Notes under the pieces: model-generated
What the model was told of the DNA's origin: nothing
Database searches by the model: none
Seen by the model: the letters and a program-made list of their open reading frames with translations, nothing else
Program-made: the position numbers and the translations under genes
Shown here: piece after piece, positions 1 through 8,885 of the stretch
Position numbering within the stretch: the first letter of the stretch is position 1
Layout: each line of letters begins with the position of its first letter
Assembly (NCBI GenBank): GCA_003427395.1
Contig: BFEA01000370.1
Span: 1,087,490 to 1,125,067, forward strand
Source of the DNA: Chara braunii
Lineage: Eukaryota; Streptophyta; Charophyceae; Charales; Characeae
Length of the DNA stretch: 37,578 nucleotides
Direction of reading: 5' to 3'

Positions 1-430
1 CAACCGCGGACTGTGTGCTCAAGGATAAGTCTATCCCTGAAATGTCTCTATGCTCAAGGATCAGTCTGTGCTTAATGATCAGCTGTTCTCAAGGATCAGT
101 CTGTGTTCAAGGATCGGTCTATCTGTGCTCAAGAAGGATTCTGCGCGCAATGATCCATCTGTGCTCAAGGATCAGTGTATGCACAAGGATCTGTCTGTCT
201 CTGTGCTCAAGGATCAGTCTGTCTCTGTGCTCAAGGATCCGTCTATCTCTGTGTTCAAGGATCATCTGTGCGCATGGATCAGTCTGTGCTAAAGGATCAG
301 TCTGTCTCTGTGCTCAAGGATCAGTCTATCTGTGCTCAATAAGGAGTCTGCACTCAATGATCCGTCTGTGCTCAAGGATCAGTGTACCCTCGAGGATCGC
401 TCTGTTTCTGTGCTCAAGGATCTGTCTGAG
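1..430. repeat. Minisatellite, about 18-24 bp units
   Basis: Imperfect tandem copies of a unit close to GTGCTCAAGGATCAGTCT, often followed by GTCTCT, fill this stretch with drifting unit length. Frames crossing it encode only periodic serine, cysteine and leucine patterns, so it is not coding. Confidence 0.9.
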
Positions 431-569
431 GCCAAGAGGGGCCAAGTCGGCCAGTTTCAGAAAAGGTAAGTCGGGTCCCTTGGGGGTCAAGTCCAACAGG
501 CACCCGGTCAACAGGCACATCCCAAAGGCAAAAGTCACTCTTATTGGAAGGTCATATCCCACAGGTACT

Positions 570-573
<4 letters not shown>

Positions 574-650
<77 letters not shown>
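574..650. repeat. (GA)n microsatellite
   Basis: An uninterrupted GA run of about 77 bp. It creates spurious Arg-Glu and Ser-Leu frames on the two strands. Confidence 0.97.
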
Positions 651-651
<1 letters not shown>

Positions 652-799
652 GGCACAACACATACAGCACACACTGACCTTGGCAAGAAGGTCTCTGATA
701 CTGTTTGCTGAGTCTGGAAGTGCCCCCCCTCCCGTCGCAATTATGGCAATGTAGAAATGGAGCACTGCTGTGGCATACAGCTGGGGAAAGGCCACAAAG

Positions 800-945
800 C
801 AAATAACACATCCCACAGATCAACATAGGTTTTTTTCTTCTTTTTTTCTTTCTTCGGCAATTTGTACTTTTTTTCAATTTTTCCTTCTTTCTTCTTCAAT
901 TGCACTTTTTTTCAGTTTTTTCTTCTTTTTTTCTTCAACTACATA
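800..945. repeat. T-rich polypyrimidine tract
   Basis: Runs of T broken by C and short CTTC motifs. Low complexity; no gene signal in 651-1380. Confidence 0.7.
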
Positions 946-1381
946 TCTGTGGGTAGTGTTGAAGGCCCTTAACCCTCAACAGTCTGCAGAATCCCCTAAC
1001 TGATTACACTTTACGTGGTAATCCACCTTAACCTCGGTTATGGTTAAGCATCAACGACTGCCCCCATAACTGATACCCTGCCCTCAAGGTACCTGTGACG
1101 AAAATCAAAGCAGACTGTCACTCACCCACACCAGATGGTGCACTCTACAGAGTGCAGGTTCACACCCCATCACAAGCCAGCAAAACACTTTCGAAACAGG
1201 ATGCTCGGCTGCCGAATACTTCAGCAGTTTGAATCCGAATCCGGCCTACGAAGAAATAAATGGAGCTCAAGTTTGTTCCCGCTCTTTTCCATTCTTGGGA
1301 GCCTTGCAACTCTGGCTCCTTGCAAAACCTGGGGATTTTTAAAAAATTGAATAATAGACCAAAAATAAATAAAAAATATGG

Positions 1382-1410
1382 GGTTGTAGGTTTTTTTCCG
1401 CTCTACAACC
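1382..1410. other. Hairpin with 8-bp perfect arms
   Basis: GGTTGTAG (1382-1389) is the exact reverse complement of CTACAACC (1403-1410), with a T-rich 13-nt spacer. No associated gene is visible. Confidence 0.6.
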
Positions 1411-1510
1411 TTATATTTTTTGCGCTCTATGTAAAGCCGACAGCATTTGCATTAGGTAATGGAGCTGCTGCTTACTGTCCATTTGATAAAAGGGAAAATA
1501 ATTATTGTTC

Positions 1511-1565
1511 AAATACCCCTCAAAATTTGGGGTATTTCGTTAGATACCCCTAAAACACAGGGGTA
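1511..1565. other. Two adjacent hairpins sharing a TACCCC/GGGGTA arm
   Basis: AAATACCCC (1511-1519) pairs perfectly with GGGGTATTT (1529-1537). Eight bases on, TACCCC (1545-1550) pairs with GGGGTA (1560-1565). The stem core is shared while the loops differ, like the larger hairpin families further along. Confidence 0.65.
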
Positions 1566-1704
1566 CGATGAAATGCCCCGAACTTCTGCATCTGCCACTG
1601 TCTCTCTCATTGGCAACTTCGCCATATGCCCTGGCCCTGGGCAGCAAGGGCCCACAGACTTCTTCTCCTGGAGCGGGAGAAGAAGGCCTGAGACCTGTTT
1701 GAGT

Positions 1705-1762
1705 CGACCCCCCACCTTTGGCTTGACTGCCCACGACCCCCCACCTTTGGTTTGACTGCCCA
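1705..1762. repeat. 29-bp tandem duplication
   Basis: Units 1705-1733 and 1734-1762 match at 28 of 29 positions (one C/T change). Non-coding. Confidence 0.9.
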
Positions 1763-1809
1763 GCTTCAAATCGTATCTGGAAGTGGTGGAGTGACTACTG
1801 GACATCGAT

Positions 1810-1943
1810 TACCTCGGGTAAAGCTTTGTCATGGGACCGTGAGTGGGTTTTGATAGGGGGAATTCCGGACAACCTGTACCTCGGGTAAAGCTTTGTCATG
1901 GGACCGTGAGTGGGTTTTGATAGGGGGAATTCCGGACAACCTG
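1810..1943. repeat. 67-bp perfect tandem duplication
   Basis: 1810-1876 and 1877-1943 are identical. The second copy runs into the LINE-derived frame, so the duplication lies at the truncated 5' side of that fragment. Confidence 0.95.
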
Positions 1944-2228
1944 GAGTTGGACAAGGGTTGGGGTTACGTTGCTCAGGTAGTAAGAGCGGTGGGCTGTGAG
2001 GTCATTTGGAGGGAAAGGAATCTGCGTGTTTTTGAGGGACGTGAAATGACAAACAAGGAGATATGTACAAGGTTCAAAGCCTCCCTCCGTCACCTTATAC
2101 AGGCGGACTGGAGAAGGAAGGGAACTAAAGGCTTGTCACGCTGGTTCGGAGATACTTGGGGGATTGAAGGTAAGTTGGCAAAGTTGGAGGGAAATAATCT
2201 GACTTTGTCGGATTGGTTCTGGTCTTAG
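1893..2228 (+). pseudogene. Non-LTR retrotransposon (LINE) C-terminal fragment
   Basis: A 111-residue frame ends in a stop at 2226-2228. Its middle reads VIWRERNLRVFEG followed by EICTRFKASLRHLI. This resembles the conserved C-terminal tail of plant L1-type reverse transcriptase polyproteins, the W-x-x-R-N-x-R-x-F segment downstream of the catalytic domain. Nothing upstream continues the RT or the endonuclease, and the 5' side is a perfect 67-bp duplication. The fragment is therefore a 5'-truncated, non-functional copy, and the printed methionine falls inside the duplicated DNA and is not a true start. The family assignment rests on one motif region and on the A-rich 3' sequence that follows. 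Confidence 0.6.
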
Positions 2229-2759
2229 GTAGTTTGGCTATTAACCTGTTTGCTCGGTTCCAACATCCGCAGGAGGAAGGCAGTGGGTGGTAAGGGATAG
2301 GAGCAATGAGGGGTTCCTGTCGGTCCGGTTGGTCCGACTTGCCGTATTAGGCAGTTCTGAGTGTAGTTTAGGAGAGGATGTAGTCTTGCCTGGGGTTATT
2401 GGTTGGTAAGAATTTGTATTTTTCCTTTTTTCCTGGCTTGTGGTTCGTTCGATTACGGTATTGTTGGATTGCTTGGCCGCCAGGTATGTAGCAGTTAATA
2501 TAGTAGGGTAATTTGTAGTCTTTTTACCTTTTGGATTGTTTGGCTTTTAAGGCTTGCAGCAGTTTTTGTTTTCTGTTGGAGTGGTTTCAGGTCAGCGGCC
2601 TGGTTTTGGTCAATTCTGTACCTAGATTAGCCTACTCCTTTGGTGAGCTTCGACTCGTAAGCTAAACTGGCTGATGCTGCCAGGATACTTCCGGGTTGAA
2701 ATGTGAGGTCCCCGGCCTCGTTTTGTTTTGGTGAATTTGAAGGGCTTGAACCCAATTAA

Positions 2760-2794
<35 letters not shown>

Positions 2795-2901
2795 CAAATT
2801 CAAAATAAAAAATAAGCTTAGAAAATAGTTTTTTTTAATTTTTGTTTTTTTTATTTGTTTGGCCCGGTCGGGCATGTTACCCCGGGCCACTCTGGTAGCC
2901 T
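2229..2901 (+). other. Probable LINE 3' untranslated region with (AT)n
   Basis: No frame is open. The segment runs from the LINE stop to the A-rich tail block and holds an (AT)n run at 2763-2791 in AT-rich surroundings. Assignment to the LINE is inferred from position. Confidence 0.4.
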
Positions 2902-3065
2902 GGGAGTCTGCTCTCCTGGTTCATTTAGTTGGGAGGGGGAGGAGATAGCTTTGGTAGGTCCCAAAAGAAAAAAGAAAAAAAAAAGGGAATCTGCTCTCCT
3001 GGTTCATTAATTTTGGGAGTTGGGAGGAGAATGCCTAAGGCCTTTCTCTGCAAAAAAAAAAAAAA
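2902..3065 (+). repeat. Tandem pair of A-tailed segments
   Basis: Two consecutive copies of about 80 bp (2902-2984 and 2985-3065) both begin GGGA(G/A)TCTGCTCTCCTGG, share a TTGGGAG...GAGGAG part and end in an A run. This looks like a duplicated 3' end of a LINE or SINE. Nothing is seen in 3066-3599. Confidence 0.6.
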
Positions 3066-3599
3066 GAGGAGGAAGTGGGCAAGCTTACCTGTTGAACGCT
3101 GAGGGGAAGCTTACCTGGACTTACCTTGATGTATTGTGGGATATAAAGCCCGTCTTCAACCAAGTGATGAAGATCTGCGCCATACTCCCTTTCTGCTGCC
3201 GACGTGGATGGAGGATGGGCGCCCTGTTGTAACCTGCTCATTGTGAATGTCAGAGATCGTGAGAGGAGAACTGCATTGCTGAGTTGGCGAGAGAGGGAAT
3301 GCCTGAGGAGGAAGTGGTCTTCAGGAGGGGCTATTGCTTCATTGTTTCTTGTGGGAACTCTCCTCCTCCTCCTCTATGTCTCTTCTCCCTCCTGTCTCAC
3401 TACTTCTCTGAGGTTCGAGACATTGGGAGACTGCATGTACTTTGGGCATGGACACAAACGATTTTTGGACATATTATTGGTGCGCTGTCAGACTGTCATT
3501 GCGACATTCCTGAGCTTCTCATCTGTCTGGGTTCATTGCACTGCCACCGCGAATGTTCCTTCTCCTTGGGGAAAACAGTAGTAAGAAAACAAAATAATT

Positions 3600-3832
3600 A
3601 AGTTATGTCACGATCTCCCTACGTTTTTTCTGATGTGTTTTGATGTATTCCAATTGACAATGTATCATATTCATAAGGGACGCTGGACCCGTTTTCCAGC
3701 AGGTGATGCTCCCCACCAATAGATGGAGCCTATCCCCAGGTGCTAGCCGTGTCTACTGTCATCAGCATTGCTAGCACTGGAGGGATCGTTTTTTCAAAAA
3801 AAAAAAAAAAAAAAAAAGTTATGTCATGATCT
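3600..3832 (+). mobile_element. A-tailed non-autonomous retroposon with 17-bp TSD
   Basis: The element body is about 3617-3815 and ends in an A run (3796-3817). Flanking direct repeats at 3600-3616 and 3816-3832 match at 16 of 17 positions, which is a target-site duplication. The insert is about 200 bp, encodes nothing and carries no convincing pol III box pair. It is either a SINE without an obvious tRNA head or a severely truncated LINE 3' end. Its internal phrase GACGCTGGACCCG recurs in altered form near 4090 and 31040, suggesting a dispersed family. LINE machinery probably mobilised it; that is inference from the A tail and TSD. Confidence 0.8.
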
Positions 3833-4195
3833 ATATGGAATGGTCCATTTGTAGGTGCTTGTCTGTTGGAAAAACGTTCACGTGTTGCTCACCAGAGTTG
3901 GAAAACTGAAGTTTCATACCCTCTGTACCAACAGTCAGTCAATGCCTAGAACCTATTGGCTTGCCTGGGTTTGAAACCGAGCAGCTGCACTACAAGTAAA
4001 CATGATAAAAAGTGAGACCTATTGCCCAGGCACCGGATTTCTGGGTGATGACATAAACGTAGTCTGGTCGGGCTTTGGTCAACATGCCGATCAAATGATA
4101 TAAGCGACGCTGGGCCCGTTTCCCATATATCATTTACTAAATTCCATTTTCTATACTTGGCAAATCTGGTTAGCCACGAGTTAGTGTAGGAAGTA

Positions 4196-4640
4196 GAAGG
4201 CAGCCATAGCTGCCACGTAGGATAGGTTAATGAGTGTGTAACTGTGTCAGAGTGCGTGTGTGTGAGGGACATCCAGGGTGATCCAGGTGTGAGTGTATGT
4301 GTGTGAATAAGTTGCTGGATGATACAGTTGGTCGGATTGGGAATCTTTGTCTGTCGCACTGCGCCATAGCCATTCGAGAGAAGTTAAAATCTGTTTGCGT
4401 TCATGCTGAAGGAAAGGAGCAGACCAGCGGCCAACCAAAGTATAAATCAAGAGGCAGCGCCAGGACCTACGGCTACTCGGTCTAAGTCTGGCCATAAGTA
4501 CCCCCTAGCCTTAAACGAACCAAAGTATAAATCAAGAGGCATGTCGTAGGTCCTGGCTCTTTAACGAACCAACGCGCCAGGACCTACGGCCTAAGTCTGG
4601 CCACAAGTACCCCCCTAGCCACCCCTAGACTTACCTGGTC
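4196..4640. repeat. Dispersed repeat with tandem and inverted sub-blocks
   Basis: Holds GCCATAGCTGCC, a GTGTGTGTG segment, ATAAATCAAGAGGC and CCAGGACCTACGG...CTAAGTCTGGCC blocks. The last block appears twice (about 4455-4510 and 4574-4622) and once inverted. CGTAGGTCCTGGC (4545-4557) is the exact reverse complement of 4576-4588. Related blocks recur at about 24960-25640, so this is a family. No coding potential. Confidence 0.6.
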
Positions 4641-4678
4641 AGACCCGGTAGGGCCCGTGTGGAACTGAGTATGCCACA

Positions 4679-5205
4679 CGAGCAGACTGATAGATGCCAG
4701 AGGGACAAAGACAAAATAACAAACAGAGAAAGAGACAGATGGAGAAAGCCTCAGACAGGCAAACAGGAAGAGACAGAGACAAACTGACAAACACAGAGCC
4801 GATGAGATAAAGACACGGCACGACAGTGAGATTTCTGAACTGACGAACAGACCGACAGATGTCAGACAGACGTCAGACAGACGTCAGACAGAGTAACAGA
4901 CAGAAAGAGACAGCCAGACAGGCACATACACAGAAAACAGACAAACACAGAGAGACCCAGACACAATAAAGCCATAGAGAGAAAGAGTGACAGAGCAAGA
5001 AAGTGAGATCTGTGCACTGACCAATAGACCGACATACATCACACAGACAAAGACAGAATAACAGACAGATAGAGACAGGCAGATACCGAGACAGACCGGC
5101 AAACACAGAGACACAGACACAGAGCCGGAGAGATAACGACAGAGCAAGGCAGTGAGGTTTGTGCACTAACAAACAGACCAGCAGACGTCAGACAGACGAA
5201 GACAG
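4679..5205. repeat. Degenerate GACAGA/CAGACA tandem region
   Basis: Purine-rich CAGACA, GACAGA and AGAGACAG motifs repeat throughout with no constant period. The reverse-strand frames are low-complexity Ser, Leu, Cys and Val. Confidence 0.85.
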
Positions 5206-5273
5206 TGATGATGGCATTCGTTTCGGGTGAAGAAGGGAGTACTGGAGAATAAACCGAACAAAACAAGAGAAAG

Positions 5274-5441
5274 AAAAGGAACACTACCAACTGGCCTAGC
5301 TCAGTTGCTACACCCATGAACTACTAAAATGCAGACCTAAGTTCGAATCCAGATGGAATTAGATGTGAATGAAACCAAACATTCTGAATTAACTGTGGCT
5401 GGTCAGTTCCACAATGAAAAAAAAAAAAAAAAAAAGGAACA
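5274..5441 (+). mobile_element. tRNA-derived SINE with A tail and TSD
   Basis: A box-like TGGCCTAGCTCAGTTG (5292-5307) and B box AGTTCGAATCC (5340-5350) sit at tRNA-like spacing, so an internal pol III promoter is present. The T-arm cannot fold perfectly, so this is a tRNA-derived head and not a tRNA gene. A short unrelated body leads to an A run at 5417-5435. Direct repeats AAAAGGAACA at 5274-5283 and 5432-5441 are a perfect 10-bp target-site duplication. Total insert is about 148 bp. It would depend on a partner LINE for transposition; the partner cannot be identified here. Confidence 0.88.
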
Positions 5442-5549
5442 GACCCCAACTTAGTGGACCAAAACGATAATGCCCAGGGGCGAGGTCCAACTTAGCAAAA
5501 AAAAAGGGAGGATACATTCTCGAGACAGTTCTTTCTTGAGTCACATGAG

Positions 5550-5764
5550 ATACTAGTAGTAGTTGATACAGTACTAGTGCTAGTAGTAGTAGAAAGTAGT
5601 AGTTGATACAGTACTAGTGCTAGTAGTAGTAGAAAGTAGTAGTTGTAGTTGTAGCAGTCTTTGTCCAACCATCAGTATCCATATCCTTATCAGTAGCAGT
5701 AGCAGTAGCATAAGTGGTGGTCGTTGTAGTTGCTGTAGCAGTTGTACTAGTGGTTGTAGTCTTA

Positions 5765-5798
<34 letters not shown>

Positions 5799-6142
5799 TG
5801 TAGTCGTAGTCGTAGCCGTAGTCGTAGACTCGTAGTAGTAGCACCAGTGACTGTTAATAGTAGTTGCAGTGGTAATATCTGCAGCAGTTGTAGTGGTTTC
5901 TCATGTTGTAGTGGTAGTAGTGCTAGCAGCAATAGTCAAAGTATCAGTAGCAGTAGCAGTAGCATTAGTAGTAGTTGTAGCAGTTCTCGTTGTAATCGTA
6001 GTGGTAGTAGTTGTTATAGCAGTGTAGCTGCAGCTGTGCTAGTGTAGTAGTAGAAGTATTAGTAGTAGAAGAACATGCATCAGCAGCACCAGCAGCAGCG
6101 GCAGCGGCGGCAGCAGCAGCAATGGTAGTAGCAACAGTAGTG

Positions 6143-6200
<58 letters not shown>

Positions 6201-6325
6201 TAGCAGTAGTAGTAGTAGTGGTAATAGCAGTAGTAGTAGCAGTAGTAGTAGCAGTAGTAGTAGCAGTAGTAGTAGTAATAGCAGTAGTAGTAGTAGCAGT
6301 AGTAGTCGTAGTAGTAGTGAGACAC
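5550..6325. repeat. Long imperfect (TAG)n trinucleotide tract
   Basis: About 780 bp of TAG/AGT trinucleotides with scattered substitutions such as TGT and AGC. Pure runs occur at about 5766-5797 and 6144-6195. Apparent poly-Val, poly-Ser, poly-Thr and poly-Tyr frames are artefacts of the repeat. Confidence 0.95.
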
Positions 6326-6487
6326 CATGCTGACAATGATCGCTCCCTTGCCAGCTGGCAGTCCGGCTGGCAATCCAGCTGGCAATCCAGCTGGCTTGAG
6401 CTATTGGCCAAGGAATTTGTCACACACACACATCACATGTCATCTTCCTTCCAGACCGCCTACTTTCTCCATTTTTTTCTTTTTCCA

Positions 6488-6575
6488 GGACGATTTATGG
6501 ATCGGTATGTGTCATCCTTGCATGCACAGGGTCCATGCTAATCAATCTTCTCTGTCCAGAAAATCATCAGTCGTC
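6488..6575 (-). pseudogene. U6 spliceosomal snRNA pseudogene
   Basis: Read on the minus strand, this matches the central and 3' parts of U6: ACAGAGAAGATT, then ATTAGCATGG, a CCCTG...GCA segment, AAGGATGACAC, and an ATC-x-A-x-AAAT-x-GTCC end like plant U6. The ACAGAGA box and AGC triad are recognisable. Four bases (GATT) are inserted between them and about three more after GCA, which would spoil the spacing needed for 5' splice-site and U2 pairing. The 5' stem-loop is not preserved. An A-rich stretch follows the 3' end, suggesting a processed, LINE-mobilised copy. I see no TATA box or upstream element to support transcription. Confidence 0.82.
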
Positions 6576-7068
6576 AAAACGTTAATGAAGTCTGCATAAT
6601 CTTCGCTGGGTTTTCAGCGAGAAATCAAGGTGGAGATTTCACGCTACATATGCTGTCTGGTGAAGGTAGTAAAAAGCCCCAATCAAGTGTGCTTCTCTGC
6701 CCAAGGAAGTGCGGTTCCCTTCTTCTTCCCTATAACGCTTGTGGGGTAAGGGAGTACCAGCCTCAAGCGTGTGAAAATTTAAATCTAAGCCAAAAGTTGG
6801 ACAACTGAGAGAATGGTTACGTCATCGACTGTTTTTCGACTTTTGAGTGGGAGGAGAAATCGTTAGCGCGATCACTGAAGAATATCCAAGTTGAACAGGT
6901 TAGTGAGTGCCTTATGCTTTAAGCGATCAGATTCATCAGGATGTATCAACATTTCTGAATGTATCCGGACGACTGTAGTGATCAGATTCATCAGGATGTT
7001 CGCATTTGGCAAGTGCTGCGTCAAGGCCCCAAACCTAACACACTCAAACCGAGTTGCACCAAATACAG

Positions 7069-7110
7069 ATTGATTGATTGATTGATTGATCGATCGATCA
7101 TCGATCGATC
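7069..7110. repeat. (GATT)n/(GATC)n microsatellite
   Basis: GATT repeats pass into CGAT/GATC repeats. A similar GATT run (11691-11711) lies on the other side of the Penelope-like element. Nothing is recognised in 6576-7068. Confidence 0.9.
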
Positions 7111-7176
7111 GATTGAGATTTATTTAAAACGAAAAAAATAAAAAAACGTAAAAAAAAGGCAGTGGAGGGAGGGGGG

Positions 7177-7178
<2 letters not shown>

Positions 7179-7265
<87 letters not shown>

Positions 7266-7266
7266 N

Positions 7267-7354
<88 letters not shown>
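7179..7354. repeat. (GA)n microsatellite with one ambiguous base
   Basis: About 176 bp of pure GA with an N at 7266, probably a stitching point in the assembly. It lies at the 3' side of the Penelope-like element. Confidence 0.97.
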
Positions 7355-7356
<2 letters not shown>

Positions 7357-7486
7357 AGAGGTCAGAGGAGAAACACAGCGGCCAAAACTGCGTTGAGAGC
7401 TGGAAGATCACACGCAAAAAGCATAATCAGATACCAGCCCTGCCACATAGGGAAAAAACAGATATGTCGTTAAAAACCAGTACGCG

Positions 7487-7538
7487 ATACTCCGACGCGT
7501 TTCGCCGTGGGCGCACGCCACAGCTCATCAGGGAGTGT
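7487..7538 (-). ncRNA. Hammerhead ribozyme, retroelement type
   Basis: On the minus strand all core elements occur in order. Stem I 5' arm ACTCC (7536-7532) is followed by the CTGATGA box (7531-7525). Stem II has 7-bp arms GCTGTGG/CCACGGC (7524-7518 and 7510-7504, one G-U pair) around a 7-nt loop. Then come GAAA (7503-7500), a minimal stem III in CGCG (7499-7496), a GTC cleavage triplet ending at 7494, and stem I 3' arm GGAGT (7493-7489) pairing perfectly with ACTCC. A very short stem III is typical of hammerheads in Penelope-like elements and retrozymes, which often act as dimers. It lies about 850 nt past the RT stop on the same strand, fitting processing of the element's RNA. Cleavage would be predicted after the C at 7494. 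Confidence 0.9.
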
Positions 7539-8387
7539 TTCCCAAAAACCCAGCGCATCTCAATGCCTGGTGAGAGAGGGTTAAGGCCATCCCTCTCTCC
7601 TTCTTAAATAGTCGTGAGACTTCTCAAAAACCTCGCTTAGGTTGATTACCAATCTCCATTCTCCATTCCCCACTCACCTTCGCTTCCCTTTCTCCCGAAT
7701 TCTTACATACCCCAATACAATCATCCTTCTGTGTATGTGACTGCCAACCTCTTTTTCTCCATCAGATCTCCCGTATACTGTCCATTCAACTCTATCCTTC
7801 CTCCCCATGTTGCTTCAGACTTTGCATAAGTTGTGTATCCCAGGTTCGGTTCGCGCGGGTTCTCACCCGCGAACTTCGTTCTTTCTGCGCCTCTACTCTG
7901 TAATCCCACCTTCGACCTCAACCCCGGCCACCCCCCCGCTGTCCCTTGGAAGAACGAACGGACATAGCCAATCTTTCCACCCATTGCAGAGTCGTCGCGT
8001 ATCTTCCTCTCCTGGTGCGTCTAAACGCCCGCCATCACCAGATTTACCCCTTATGTCGAATGTTCCCGCCTGCCTCTGAATCCTACCTTTCTGGGTCTAG
8101 AGCTTTCGAACCGATATTTCCAGGAAAAGCAAGAACTAAAACTCGGTACTGTACGTGTTCAGCCGGGTTTTTTCGATTGTATTCTCTCCTGGGCCCACCC
8201 CCATACTTGTGATTGGCAAAAAGGGAAGACAAAACCATAAAACAGAAAACTAAAAACTAAAACCAGGCCGATGTAATGCTAAAAGCTACAAAACTACGGT
8301 AAATTGCGAGAAAGGAAAGAAAAGAAAAGAGAAGAAAAGAAAAAGGAAAATATTGCGAACAAACCATACGGTGTGTCTGAAAGGTAC
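7539..8387 (-). other. 3' untranslated region of the Penelope-like element
   Basis: No convincing frame between the RT stop and the ribozyme. A strong hairpin sits at 7849-7874: GTTCGCGCGGGT against ACCCGCGAAC, ten pairs with one bulged base. Its role is unknown; template recognition by the RT is possible but is inference. Confidence 0.5.
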
Positions 8388-8885
8388 CTAGCTCAGATAC
8401 ATCTCTAGGCCGGGGTACAGATCGAGGAGCAAAGCCCCCCATTTACCACCGGCCACTCTAGCAAAACGAGCTAGAGACCCGAGAGAGACCTCCGGGGGGT
8501 AGCCCCGAAGGTTCGTTTCCATCATGATTGCTCCAATTGCTGCCAGAGCATCCTCCTCCGTAGATGCCAGTCGACTGATTCGCAGCATACTTGCGGCTAG
8601 TACAGATCTCTTCACCTTCTTGACAGAGAAAGAATCGTAGTCCTGCATGGAGTGAATCCGTTGGCACAGTGTCTTCTTATTCCGAGTTTTGTGAACAATC
8701 GTGATATCTATCGGACAAATCCTGACATACACCATAGCCCCGAGAAATTCGAAGGAGTTCCCCTCTTTATCTTTCCGCACCAGTTTCAAATTCGGGTCAT
8801 AAGCAGACTCAAACGCTGTTAATATTTCTGTAGCTTTTTCCCAAGATGCAACATTCTGCGAGCGAATACCCACAAGTATTGCCAC
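8388..8885 (-). pseudogene. Penelope-like RT, C-terminal part (palm end and thumb)
   Basis: This frame continues the RT core after a TGA at 8898-8900. The residues around the break read R-K-I, stop, L-I-D-D-V-A-I-L-V-G. The IDD is RT motif C with its paired catalytic aspartates, usually preceded by an aromatic residue in this family. The remaining 165 residues (motifs D-E and thumb) run to a natural stop at 8388-8390 and include FEFLGAMVYVR, the expected strand after the palm. There is no nuclease domain after it, which supports the permuted arrangement. The first methionine lies inside the catalytic region and is not a start. Confidence 0.8.

Noticed and set aside
15-877. Long frames on both strands (Arg-Glu or Ser-Leu rich)
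   Set aside because: They are produced by the minisatellite and the GA repeat.
3960-4050. tRNA-like sequence on the minus strand (GGTTTCAAACCCAGG B-box-like, GCCTGGG/CCCAGGC ends)
   Set aside because: The end stem overlaps the would-be T stem and no convincing A box exists.
5965-6541. Poly-Thr, poly-Val and poly-Tyr frames
   Set aside because: Translation of the TAG trinucleotide tract.
7440-7490. Alternative longer stem III (CGCG...CGCG) with a GTA cleavage site for the hammerhead
   Set aside because: It leaves stem I unpaired (C opposite C). The minimal stem III with GTC gives a perfect five-pair stem I.
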